Positions 34,441 to 44,375 of a stretch of 64,000 nucleotides of DNA are shown in pieces. The stretch is from Apoda limacodes. Its lineage: Eukaryota > Arthropoda > Insecta > Lepidoptera > Limacodidae. How positions within the stretch are numbered: position 1 is the stretch's first letter; each line of letters starts with the position of its first letter. Made by a program: the position numbers and the translations under genes. The DNA lies in contig OX291562.1 of NCBI GenBank assembly GCA_946406115.1, positions 7,842,001-7,906,000 of the forward strand, in the 5' to 3' direction. The notes beneath the pieces are model-generated. The model was not told where the DNA came from. It saw nothing but the letters and a program-made list of their open reading frames with translations, and made no database searches.

Positions 34441-35139
34441 GTTTCGATAATCCCTGATAAAAATAGGCTACTTTTTACCGCGGGAAAATGTTTCATTCCT
34501 ACGGGAAAACGGGTTATAGGACAACGGGTAGTAAGAATTGTCCTTCCGTACTTATCTTTTTCACATAACTTCTAACGGCTTGACAGATTGAGTTGGGTAT
34601 TTCGATGGTTTCACAGACACGAATGTATTATGCCATTAAGCAGGAAATATTTGATAGTTTGTTTTTTTTTCTATAATTGAGGAGCTGCCGTAAGAACCTA
34701 CGCCGATAATGAAATTTAGCGCGGGCGCAGCTGCTTGCAGAAGCTAGTTAAATATATTTAAATAATTGGCATTGTTAAAAGCTCGGTCTTCCAGGTACTT
34801 AATATTAATATTAAAAAAAATTGCATGCTAAGCAATAATCTGTAATATTTTTTTTTTTTTAGCTGGCACCCCTGGCATATAGGGAACGGGGGAATGCACG
34901 ATACATTTTTGTCCGTCAAAAGTATGTCAGTTATAATTATGAAAAATATAGTTTTAGAATAAACAAACAGAGTCAGTTCATATGATATATACACAGTTGC
35001 TCTTAGTCTATCGATATGTCTCAGTATACTTCGAATATATCCCAAAATTACCTAATTAAAATGTTACACTGCTGTTTTTCTTATCTACAAACTACAGACA
35101 GACAGATCAAATCCCCACACGTTTTGAATATATTATCGT
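34441..35139. other. Repeat remnants in AT-rich DNA
   Basis: 34555-34750 carries pieces of the GCGCGGGCGCAGC...AGAAGCTAGTT family (plus strand), and 34765-34800 a short piece of the CAATAGATG family end (AAGCTCGGTCTTCCAGGTAC). No gene was recognised. Confidence 0.5.
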
Positions 35140-35345
35140 AACCAGGTGCATGGGACGTTGAAGACATACAGCTTTAATTATCAGTACCTGGAGGACCGAG
35201 AACAACGCCATCTACTGTCAAGTAGCTTAACAACGCCATATATTATCAAGTAGCTTTATCGGTGCGGTGTCAGTAAAAATAATAGTGTTACTCGCGAATA
35301 GATGTCAGGAAGAGTCATATTTTTCAGTTATTAGATTGTCAAAGA
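35140..35345 (-). repeat. Dispersed CAATAGATG-family repeat, copy 3
   Basis: Reverse complement of the 2980-3215 type: GTACCTGGAGGACCGAG, AACAACGCCATCTACTGTCA, GATGTCAGGAAGAGTCATAT. The CAACGCCAT...CAAGTAGCTT segment is duplicated in tandem (35203-35230 and 35229-35256). Confidence 0.7.
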
Positions 35346-36139
35346 AGTAGGTAGGCACTTACGATGCTTTGGAATGGCTCCCCACGATTTCTTGTGGCAT
35401 TTCCCATTGCCACTCTAACAAAAGTTCCTTGGTTGATCCATTTTCCACAGAAGTGTAATAAAATATTCTTGCAACAAGCGATCGCCAGTTATTTTTTCAA
35501 TTATTCAAAATCGCATAAACACATATACATATAAAGCATGCGTCACTTTGGTTTATCAAAACAACAATGTTTTGATCCTCGGCTTATGGTATGAGGAAAA
35601 AAAATCAAAAGACTGTTTTCCTTACCTGCGTACCTTTTTCTCACAAAACTTACTTGTTGTCTCGAGATGAGAACTTGCCTGTGCGGGACGACGATAGCGT
35701 TTTCAATTTTGTTTAAACATCATTTTCAAACTAAATATTTTTTTGTTTCACCTGAATATTACATAATAATATCATTGCTTGAAAACAAAGAGTTTTTATT
35801 TGAAGGAAGACATGTGTCTTATGACAATTTTTTCCGTTGATTTAATTGAAATGACTCATACTTTTCGATTAATAAAAAATATTTAAAGGCATAGATTAAT
35901 ATTTAATTATCATTTAAGAACTCATGTTTTTATTTTGAGAATCGTATATTTAATATAAATAAATTTGATTTTTACAGTAACAAATATCCCAAGAAATAAT
36001 AACCTCTTGATGTAAAGAAATTTCCAAGGTTTTTCCGTGTAGGGAAAGAAAAGTAACCAAGGGTTTGTCTTTGTCTCTATCTAAAGGATGGTCAATTTTG
36101 TAAGGCTATTGCGCATCCCAGTCCTATTAAAGCTATAGC
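35346..36139. other. AT-rich spacer, nothing assigned
   Basis: No gene, RNA or repeat was recognised. Confidence 0.4.
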
Positions 36140-36345
36140 CTAATTCACTCGGTCATTTTGATATATCTTCTTTATATTTATAATTCTACTGTACGTGTGT
36201 ATGTCACTGTACTCCTCCTAAACAGCTGGACCGATTTGAATGAATTTTTTTGTACGCCCTGGATTGTTTAGATTCACAAATCAGCCCGGCAAATGGCGCT
36301 GCAGTCGGTATCATGCAGGACAACGTCTACCCGGTCAGCTAGTAT
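36140..36345 (+). repeat. Short dispersed repeat ending CAGCTAGTA
   Basis: TCTACTGTACGTGTGTATGTCA, CTGGACCGATTTGAATGAAT and ACGTCTACCCGGTCAGCTAG are modules I associate with short lepidopteran repeats; only one copy is seen here. The open frame across it has no recognisable domain. Confidence 0.4.
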
Positions 36346-36429
36346 TTTACAAAATAAGAATCAAAATTAAAAATTATAGTTGTTTGCTTTTGAAATTAAC
36401 TGCGTTAAACAAACAAACTAAGCAAAGTT

Positions 36430-37168
36430 TTTGCTGATAGATCAGATCCATCCAATTACAGGCCTATCGCTATTACTTCTCTCCTCTCCAAAGTTATGGT
36501 CCCACAATTCCAGAACACTTCCTTGGTGTTGATCTCCAGTGATGTTCAGTTCCGAGATCATCTGTATGACAAGGTAAAGCTGGCGTCTAAAAAACTTGGA
36601 GTACTCAACAGAGCGAAGTAGAACTTCACCTCGGGGCAAATGATGCTGCTTTACAAGTCAAAGGTCCGACCCTACATAGAGTACTGTTGCAATTTCTGGG
36701 CGGGTGCATCCAGACACCAGCTTGGCCCTTTTAACTCGGTTCAACGACGGGCTGTGAGAATTGTCGATGATCCCAAGCTCACTTGCCGTATCGACCCTTT
36801 AACTCTGAGGAGAGACCTTGCCTCGAATGGTATGTTTTTTAAAGAATTGTTGATATGATGCCCAAGGCTATTTTCTACCATCGCACCGCTCGGCAGGGAA
36901 TTCATTCTCACACTTAAGAACCGAAATGGTCACGTACAGTGCGGTTTCAGAGAAACTTCCTCCCGCGAACGCTTGGGTTGTGGAATGAGCTCCCTGCCAA
37001 GGTTTTCTCTAAGGACTACAGTATGGAGTTCTTAAGAAAGAAGCTATTAATATTTGAAGGGTCGGCAACGCGTGAGTGATGCCCCAGGTATTGCAAGCGT
37101 CCATAGGCCGCGGTGACCGCTTACCATCAGGCGGACTGCAAGCTTGTTTGCCACCTTAGTGGTATAAA
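36430..37168 (+). mobile_element. Copy H of the retrotransposon family with internal deletions
   Basis: It starts at the GATAGATCAGATCCATCCAA segment (RT fingers region), then jumps near 36498 directly to CCCACAATTCCAGAACACTT. Compared with the long copy it lacks about 630 bases (roughly 40498-41135), including the YADD active site. A second small deletion removes the segment between AACACT and TTGGTGTTGA. The 3' hairpin and an A tail are present (37105-37175). Frames are broken by a stop at 36618-36620. Non-autonomous and dead. Confidence 0.9.
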
Positions 37169-38044
37169 AAAAAATATAATTCCAAGGGCTAATATTAGCA
37201 ATAACAAATTTCAATAAATTTTTCTTGATAGGGAAAAATCTCAAAGGTATACCTTTATTTTTTGCCATTTTTTGTTTTATTTTAATCGTTACCTACATAT
37301 TATTTGAAATTTCATTATAATTTAAAAAACTGGGCTAAATAAAGATTTTATTAAGAGTTTAATATTCAAATTTTTTTGCCTATACTACGTTTAAATTCCG
37401 CGTTGTATGCTGATTTTTTCTGGCTTTCTTAAATGGATTGGAGGACCGTTCAGGGCCGCGTTCATAATCTCATTCTAGCTGCAAGTTCCTCATTCTGTCT
37501 CTTTTTACACTTTAGTAAAACGAATTTGCTATCCTTCTATCAGTGCTTAACCAGGTTAACCCGAGGTGAGTTTATGAATGCACATCAGATGATGGCGTTC
37601 TAACACTAACCTATCCAGAATTCACCCTGGTAATAAAAGCCGTGTGTTTAATAATTTCCCAGTTCTTCTGTTTGTGAGATACAGCTAGTATTACATTAAA
37701 ACTAAAACTATTTGTCTAGCAATATTGATTTTATTCTAGCGGTCACACTCAAATACTCTGTTACAATAACGACCTTCATATATAATACGCATCAAGATTA
37801 AAATTATTAAATGGTTATTAAAGACTGTTAGAAACCTAGCGTTTACTTCACTTGCATTTTAGAGTAATCTATGTTTTTTTTATTGGAGTTTACTTCTTAT
37901 GAATCGATGTAAGGTCCGTGGTATGAAAAATAAGGGTAGTGAAATCGAGCGTTAGGTACTATTTCATGAAAGAGTAACGCTGTCCCTTCCCAATGCTTTC
38001 CCCACCTTTCTAGAGAGAAAGAAAAAGAGAGAGGGAGAGATTTA
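37169..38044. other. AT-rich spacer with purine tract
   Basis: A GA-rich run (AGAAAGAAAAAGAGAGAGGG AGAG) lies near 38014-38040. No gene was recognised. Confidence 0.5.
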
Positions 38045-38840
38045 TCAAACTGGAAATGGCTATATCTCCGAAAATATTTATAGTAGGCTAGTAGTTTTTT
38101 TACAGAAGTGATAGATCTCACCATGATCTTTTAGTCGGATGACAGTTGTCAAACTAGAAACGACTATATCTTCCAAAATATTAATAGTAGACAAGTATTT
38201 TCTTCACAGAAGTAATAGATCTCATCAGGATTCGAAGAGAGGTAGGGCACTGCAAGTATTCGCTCGAATAAGCTGCCCGAACAAATAAAGCGGGGCATAG
38301 CGAGTACTTGCTCGAATGAGCGGCCCGAACTGGGGAAGTACCTCCACCTTACAGAAAACCGCGGCCACAATAACACTAACATTGAGTAGTGTTGTGTTCC
38401 TGGCGGTGAGTAAGGTTGCCAGAGCTCTCTCTTTGAGGATTCGCTGCGCGGACAGCGGAGGACCGACGGTGCTTGTTGCTGTCATTGCTCGGCGTAGACG
38501 CGGCGTGCTGGTTCGGCGGTCAGGGAGACCTGATGAAACGGCTGACCGCTGGCCGCCCGCAGGTTGAACGGGTTCCCGAACCCAGGGATCACTTAATCTC
38601 CGCCCTGGGAGGCTGATCCGCCAACCTGTGTAAAGTCTCTGAAGTAGTAGTCGTGCCGGAGAAGGAGACCGGAGTGGACCCGGCTACTACAACAGAGGGG
38701 GATCAGGGGCCCTTCCGCCCGCCGTGCCAGCAACCGCATCATCTGTGTTGAGCTTCGGCGGTCTTAGTACCGCAACTTTTTGTCTTCTAAGCTGTCTGTG
38801 CAGTGAATCCTCATCCGTAGTCTAAGTTACTTCAAACAAA

Positions 38841-39532
38841 ATGGCCAGGAACAGAAAAAAGAAAAGAGTTTTGACAGCGGTTACTCCATCTACATATAAT
38901 GTAGATTTTTGCAACATAAGGGGTATTCACGCAAATCTTAACGCAGTCCATCACCATCTCGAGACTGCGCAGCCAACCATTCTTTTTCTAACGGAGACGC
39001 AGATATCCTGCCCGGCCGACACATCATACCTTCGTTATCCCGGCTTCAAACTCGAGCACAATTTTTTGAGTCGTGCCGGTGTATGTATGTTCGTCCGGGA
39101 GGATATCTGCTGTCGCCGACTTCATAGCCTTGAAGACAGGGACCTGTCGATATTGTGGGTGCGCGTAGATCATGGGGGCCACACTCGTATCTATGCGTGC
39201 CTATACAGGTCTCATAGCGGTGACACGGACGTAACTCGACTCTTCACGCACCTGAGTTTGACGACTGACAAAGTTCTAGAGCAATATCCTACAGCAGAAG
39301 TAGTTATTTTGGGAGACTTTAACGCCCACCATCGTGAGTGGCTCAGTTCTCGAACCAATAACTATGCAGGGATATCTGCTCATGAATTTGCTCTGACCTA
39401 TGGATTCTCTCAGCTGGTACTTTCTCCAACGAGAATACCAGATATAGAGGACCATACAAGCTCCTTACTGGACCTTCTGCTGACTACACGTCCGGATGGA
39501 TACTCCGTCCCAGTGTATCCATCCGGCCTCTT
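38841..39532 (+). pseudogene. Retrotransposon endonuclease domain, frame broken at its C-terminal end
   Basis: The start ATG at 38841 lies in an AAAATGG context. A short basic N-terminus (ARNRKKKR) leads directly into an apurinic-endonuclease-like domain: NIRGI near residue 28, ILFLTETQ near residue 48 (catalytic Glu), and VILGDFNAHH near residue 155 (Asp and Asn). The last conserved motif, SSDH, lies in the next frame at 39536-39547. The domain is therefore complete in DNA but split by loss of one base around 39531-39534. After that point the original frame continues 82 codons of nonsense to a stop at 39779. The domain nicks target DNA to prime reverse transcription. In this copy it would not be joined to the RT domain unless ribosomes shifted frame. 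Confidence 0.85.
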
Positions 39533-41812
39533 GGCTCCTCGGACCACTGTCTCATCCGGACTCGATTGTCATGCACACAACCCGATCCTTCTGGGCCAAC
39601 TAATTGGCGTCGTGTGTGGCATTATAAGTCGGCAGACTGGGATGGATTGCGAGAATTTTATGCATCGTACCCGTGGAGGCAGATCTGCTATAGCTCAGAA
39701 GATCCTGACGTCTGCGCAGCCGCAGTCACTGAGACAATCCTCGCTGGTATGGAATGTTTCATTCCTAACCTGCGAGTAGCTGCCGGCGTCAAAAAACGAC
39801 CGTGGTTTAATAGGCCTTGCAGAGAAGCTAAAATTCTTAAGCAAACTGCGTATGAGGCTTGGACCACGGCTCGTAATAATAAGGATCCGAATATTTCTGA
39901 GTTAAAACGCAAATTAAATGCTGCCTCGAGGTTCAGTAAGAAAGCAACTGCCAGAGCAAAATTCCAATTCATCGGCAAAATAGGTGGGCGACTTGCGAGC
40001 TATCCTTCTGGGAGTCGTGCTTTCTGGTCGCTTGCTAAAGCTGCCGAGGGGAACTTCTGCCAGTCGTCATTACCACCACTGCGAAAGACCGATGGTGACT
40101 TGGCCCACAGTGCAAAAGAGAAAGCCGATCTATTAGGCAGTCTCTTTGCCTCTAACTCGAATGTGAACGACGAAGGCGCTGTACCACCTACTTTACCGTG
40201 GTGCGGTAAGACCATGCCGGAAATCACTATAACACAGCGCGAGGTCCGGCGGGCGTTGCTTTCCCTAGACGTTCATAAGTCGAGTGGGCCAGACGGCATA
40301 CCAGCAGTGGTGCTTAAGCAGTGTGCTCCTGAGTTATGTCCTGTACTCACGCGCCTCTTCACGCTTTCCTACCACACTAGGCAATTTCCGTCTTCATGGA
40401 AGACTGCAAATGTGCACCCGGTGCCCAAAAAGGGCGATAGATCAGATCCATCGAATTACAGGCCTATCGCTATAACCTCTCTCCTCTCCAAGGTGATGGA
40501 GCGTGTGATCAACACACAGCTTTTGAGATACCTAGAAAAACACGACCTGATCAGTGACCGTCAATATGGCTTTCGCCACGGTCGCTCAACTGGTGACCTT
40601 CTAGTGTATCTCACACACCGATGGGCACTAGCCATTGAGAGTCAGGGGGAGGCATTGGCATGTAGCCTAGACATAGCGAAGGCGTTCGATCGGGTCTGGC
40701 ACCGGGGTCTTCTATCGAAGTTGCCTTCTTACGGAGTGCCCGAGGGTTTGTGCAAATGGGTGGCTAGCTTTTTGTCCGGCAGAAGCATACGAGCCGTAGT
40801 TGACGGTAGTTGCTCTGATAGCATGGACATTAATGCTGGTGTCCCGCAAGGCTCTGTGCTGTCTCCTACGCTGTTTCTACTGCACATCAATGATATGTTG
40901 GACATCAACAACATACATTGCTATGCAGATGACAGTACTGGAGACGCTTATTACACGGGCCGTGCAAGCATCCCACGTTCCGTTGTGGAGGAAAAGCGTG
41001 AAGAACTTGTGTCTCAAATCGAGATCGGTCTGTCCAAGGTCTCTGACTGGGGGCGGGAAAACTTGGTCCGATTCAACCCTTCAAAGACACAAGTCTGCGC
41101 GTTCACCGCTAAGAAAACCCCATTCACTGTAGTCCCACAATTCCAGAACACTCCCCTCTCCATCTCCAAGAGCATTGGGATCCTTGGCGTTGACATCTCC
41201 AGCGATGTTCAGTTCCGAGATCATTTGCTAGGCAAGGTAAAGCTGGCGTCCAAAAAACTTGGTGTACTCAACAGAGCGAAGCAGTACTTCACGTCGGGGC
41301 AAAGGTTGCTACTTTACAAGTCGCAAGTCCGGCCCCATATGGAGTACTGCTGCCATCTCTGGGCGGGTGCACCCGGATACCAGCTTGGCCCTTTTGACTC
41401 GGTTCAACGACGGGCTGTGAGAATTGTCGACGATCCCAAACTCACTTGCGGTATCGAACCCTTAAGTCTGAGGAGAGACTTTGCCTCCCTGTGTGTGTTC
41501 TACCGCTTGTACAATGGATTGTGTTCTGAGGAATTGTTCGAAATGATGCCCACGGCTACTTTCTACCATCGCACCGCTCGCCATCGACAGGGAATTCATT
41601 CTCACACTTTGGAACCAAAATGGTCGCGAACAGTGCGGTTTCAGAGAAACTTCCTCCCGCGAACCCTTGGGTTGTGGAATGAGCTCCCTGCCAAGGTTTT
41701 CTCTAAGGACTACAGTATGGGGTTCTTCAAAAAAGAAGTTATTAGATTTCTGAAGGGTCGGCAACGCGCGAGTGATGCCCCTGGTGTTGCAAGCGTCCAT
41801 AGGCTACGGTGA
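39533..41812 (+). pseudogene. Retrotransposon reverse transcriptase domain and C-terminal region
   Basis: The frame resumes with GSSDH and is open to the stop ending at 41812 (about 760 codons); the first ATG in this frame is at 39566. RT motifs in order are: KSSGPDGIPAVVLK, YRPIAITSLLSKVMERV, DRQYGFRHGRST, LDIAKAFDRVWH (first catalytic Asp), GVPQGSVLSPTLF and CYADDS at 40919-40936 (catalytic Asp pair). The C-terminal part has KTQVCAF, LGVDISSDVQF, QVRPHMEYCCHLWAGAP and LPRTLGLWNELP, as in jockey/CR1 elements. It copies the element RNA at the nicked target. It is not interrupted after the frameshift, so the RT itself may be enzymatically intact, but it lacks its own N-terminal endonuclease and normal start. 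Most truncated relatives in the window derive from the last third of this region. Confidence 0.9.
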
Positions 41813-42040
41813 CCGCTTACCATCAGGCGGACCGTAGGCTTGTTTGCCACCTTAGTGGTATAAAAAAAAAAAAAAAAAACTTTACTTCGTATGACAGCTG
41901 TCAAACTGGAAAAGGCTATATCTCGTAAAATATTTAACGTAGACTACTAGTTTCTTGACAGTAGTGATTAACCTCATAAGGATCTTTATTTTGGATGACG
42001 GCCTTCAAATTAAAAAGTGCTATATCTCTGAACCTGTCCC

Positions 42041-42779
42041 AAACATCTCAAAAACTAAAAAAATGTATGTTATTTAAGGTTTTTACTGTTTTGTAACTTT
42101 TTGCAACAACTTATAATCCCTTCCGACGCATTCAAAAGGACAAATATACGCATATGGACTAATTAGCTTTGGACACAATCGCATTTGGACCCCTTCTCCT
42201 TTAGACTAACTCGCATTTGGACCATTTCGCAAAAGTACCCAAAGTACTAAATAACAACCTATTCTAATTAATTAACCGACTGTAATTACAAGCAAGCAAT
42301 ACACGTTTAAAAAATTTGCACCGGCACTTCCAGATTTTTTTGCATTAAATGGAAATCATTCGTGTTATGTAGGTATTTATAATGCACAAGACAAAAGCAA
42401 GTTTTAAAACATTTTTTTTAACACTTTAGATGCCATAGTTTTGGCACAGAAAAGGCATATTTACACGATCTAGCCTCTACTACTAAAAAGTAGAAAATAA
42501 GCGCTATTACATGATGAACCTAAAAAACGTGGACACTTTTCATCTGTATGTTTTTATGTATGATAGTTATATATATAATTATTCGGCTACATTTAATCCC
42601 ATGAAATTTGAAAGATTCTACAGTAATAACTTAAACTGAATTATTTTAGATGCAGCAAGCTTCCTTAATATATTCAAGGAGTTACTGAAGAAATCCCTCG
42701 GCGATAACCGAATTAAGCGCCGTTGAAGCCGCGGGCAAAAGCTAGTACCCATTTATTTATTAAACTCTAAAACAGTATA
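42041..42779. other. AT-rich spacer
   Basis: CGCAT(A/T)TGGAC occurs three times between 42147 and 42218. 42690-42750 carries the terminal GAAGCCGCGGGCAAAAGCTA GT piece of the dispersed family. No gene was recognised. Confidence 0.5.
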
Positions 42780-43000
42780 TACCTACCTGGAAGACCGAGC
42801 TCTGCAAATTTTTTTTAACAACGCCATCTATTGTCATGTAGCTTTGGTGTTGCTGTGTCGGTAAAAATAATAGTATTACTACTCGCCAATAGATGTCAGG
42901 AAGAGTCATATTTTTCAGTTTATCATTGCCTGAAAACACGGATAAAACGAAACCTAGCTAGATCGATTTATCGTCCCCGAAACCCCTTGCATACTTAATT
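42780..43000 (-). repeat. Dispersed CAATAGATG-family repeat, copy 4
   Basis: Best-preserved minus-strand copy: ACCTGGAAGACCGAGCTCTG, AACGCCATCTATTGTCATGT, GCCAATAGATGTCAGGAAGA, GAAACCTAGCTAGATCGATT. CATCTATTG (42829-42837) and CAATAGATG (42889-42897) form the internal inverted pair. Confidence 0.75.
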
Positions 43001-43929
43001 CCATGAAAATCGTTGTTATAAAATTGCCAACGATTACTGGGTGCATTGATCGTACTACAACATCAACATTTTATTGCTATTAAATTTGATATTTTAAAAA
43101 GCGCTCTGAAACTTTTTATTTCTTTAGACGCAATAAAAGTGAAATCTATCCTAAAGATATATTGTGGGATCACTGCCTCTCTAGCCTTTTATAGGTTGAT
43201 CAACTTGCGGCTAATTTTAGTTTTAGTGAACTTTAGGACACTGATCTGTCTAGAGATAATGCCTTTTGCTTTTATTTTAGTTAACCATTGAATTAGTTTT
43301 TATTATTGTTTTTGTTGTTTAAAATTGTTTTTGTAAAGCTTCTATTGTAAAGAAGTTACTGTCAATTTCCACCTGTGCCCAATTTATTGACATTTTTTGT
43401 GCTTTTAAGCTAAATCGATCGAAATGCTATTATCTTAAGAAAATAAGCAATTTGTTTCCTATTTGCGAAGAAAATGTTACATCGTCGTATTTGGCTCAGC
43501 GGGTGAGGAAGTCGAAGATGTGTAACCACGGGGCTGTGAGCAATTTGTGATTTTAATATTAAAAGCTTTAGGTACATACAATAAATTACATCTAGAGGGT
43601 TACTGAGGTAGCTAATCCGGTAATGTTTTATAAGCCAAACTTTTTAATTTAATTTTAAAAACTTATGTACAAAAATGTGTTTGTTTCATTTCATAATATA
43701 TTGGTGTTTGATCGCTTTGATTTTATGGCCAGATATATCTAAAGGACGATGAATAACAAGCATCGGTACTTTGTTCTCCCAATCGAGAATTCCCACGGGA
43801 TTACATTTGTCGGCGCAAAAAACCGCGTTCTTTTTCTTTGTAAATTTCACTTTTCTCAAGCAGACCGCGCGTTTATAGAACCCACAGGTATACATAAATT
43901 CTTTAGATATCTATGAGCGCCATCTAATG
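43001..43929. other. AT-rich spacer, one possible tRNA-like head
   Basis: TTTGGCTCAGCGGGTGAGGA (43491-43510) resembles a tRNA A-box region but no matching B box follows. Other small frames lack recognisable domains. Confidence 0.4.
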
Positions 43930-44175
43930 GTGGTGTTATTTTCTCTTCTTCTATTCCCGCCATTTCAGTTGTGTTGTGGTGAGTTTATTTATTTATTCAC
44001 CTTATTGTTTTTATTTATTTTCTCGCAAATGTGATTAAAGACATTGTGTGTAACACGGGCTGTACGGAAATTACAAACTCGAGTCATTAAGGCCTTCGGC
44101 CTTTGGCCTTAGCCTTCTTAAAAGCATTTCGTTGGTAATTTTCTCATTACCACCTTTAATACACAATGTACTATA
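43930..44175 (+). repeat. Dispersed repeat with ACACAATGT end, uninterrupted copy
   Basis: TTCCCGCCATTTCAGTTGTG, GAGTTTATTTATTTATTC, CTCGCAAATGTGATTAAAGA and CACCTTTAATACACAATGTA correspond to the split copy at 27340-28200. Confidence 0.65.
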
Positions 44176-44375
44176 AATCCATATCTACTAACATACATAA
44201 TGTTATTTTAAAATATAAACATTTTAATGTATAGTAATAAATATTATGGATCCCAAGGGCCGGTTTATGTCTTTACGAATCGAACCTTATCATGCTTACC
44301 CAGATTGAATTACTTTTCAACTCAAACTTTTGAGACAAAACATAATGAAACTTTACGCACGTGCTTGGAATATGT

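Larger units (their letters stand above)
38232..41879 (+). mobile_element. Near-complete non-LTR retrotransposon of the jockey/CR1 group, 3.65 kb
   Basis: It has a GC-rich 5' region of about 600 bases containing a ~48-bp tandem repeat (CTCGAATAAGCTGCCCGAAC at 38263 and a close copy at 38311). A frame for endonuclease plus reverse transcriptase (38841-41812) follows, then a 3' UTR of under 70 bases with a GACCGCTTACCATCAGGCGG hairpin, and an A tail at 41863-41879. No nucleic-acid-binding ORF1 is seen. The boundaries are fixed by the host 104-bp repeat. One frameshift near 39533 breaks the ORF; otherwise it is intact, so this is a young copy. Truncated relatives lie at 6332, 9774, 10868, 14360, 24178, 25974, 31262, 34264, 36430 and 52033. 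The clade within jockey/CR1 cannot be fixed by eye. Confidence 0.9.
38045..42040. repeat. 104-bp tandem repeat, interrupted by a retrotransposon
   Basis: Units start with TCAAA(C/T)TGGAAATGGCTATATCT-like sequence at 38045, 38149, 41901 and 42005. Unit 1 is 104 bp and unit 3 is 104 bp. Unit 2 is 83 bases up to 38231 plus 21 bases from 41880, together 104. The sequence 38232-41879 is therefore an insertion that added no more than a base of duplicated target. Confidence 0.85.

Noticed and set aside
38316..38567. Short frame upstream of the retrotransposon endonuclease as ORF1
   Set aside because: It has no zinc knuckle or coiled-coil pattern, and it lies in a GC-rich 5' region with an internal tandem repeat.
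39536..39779. Programmed frameshift between endonuclease and RT
   Set aside because: No slippery heptamer or obvious downstream pseudoknot was seen, and the catalytic SSDH motif is split from its domain, which fits a one-base loss better; not excluded without other copies.
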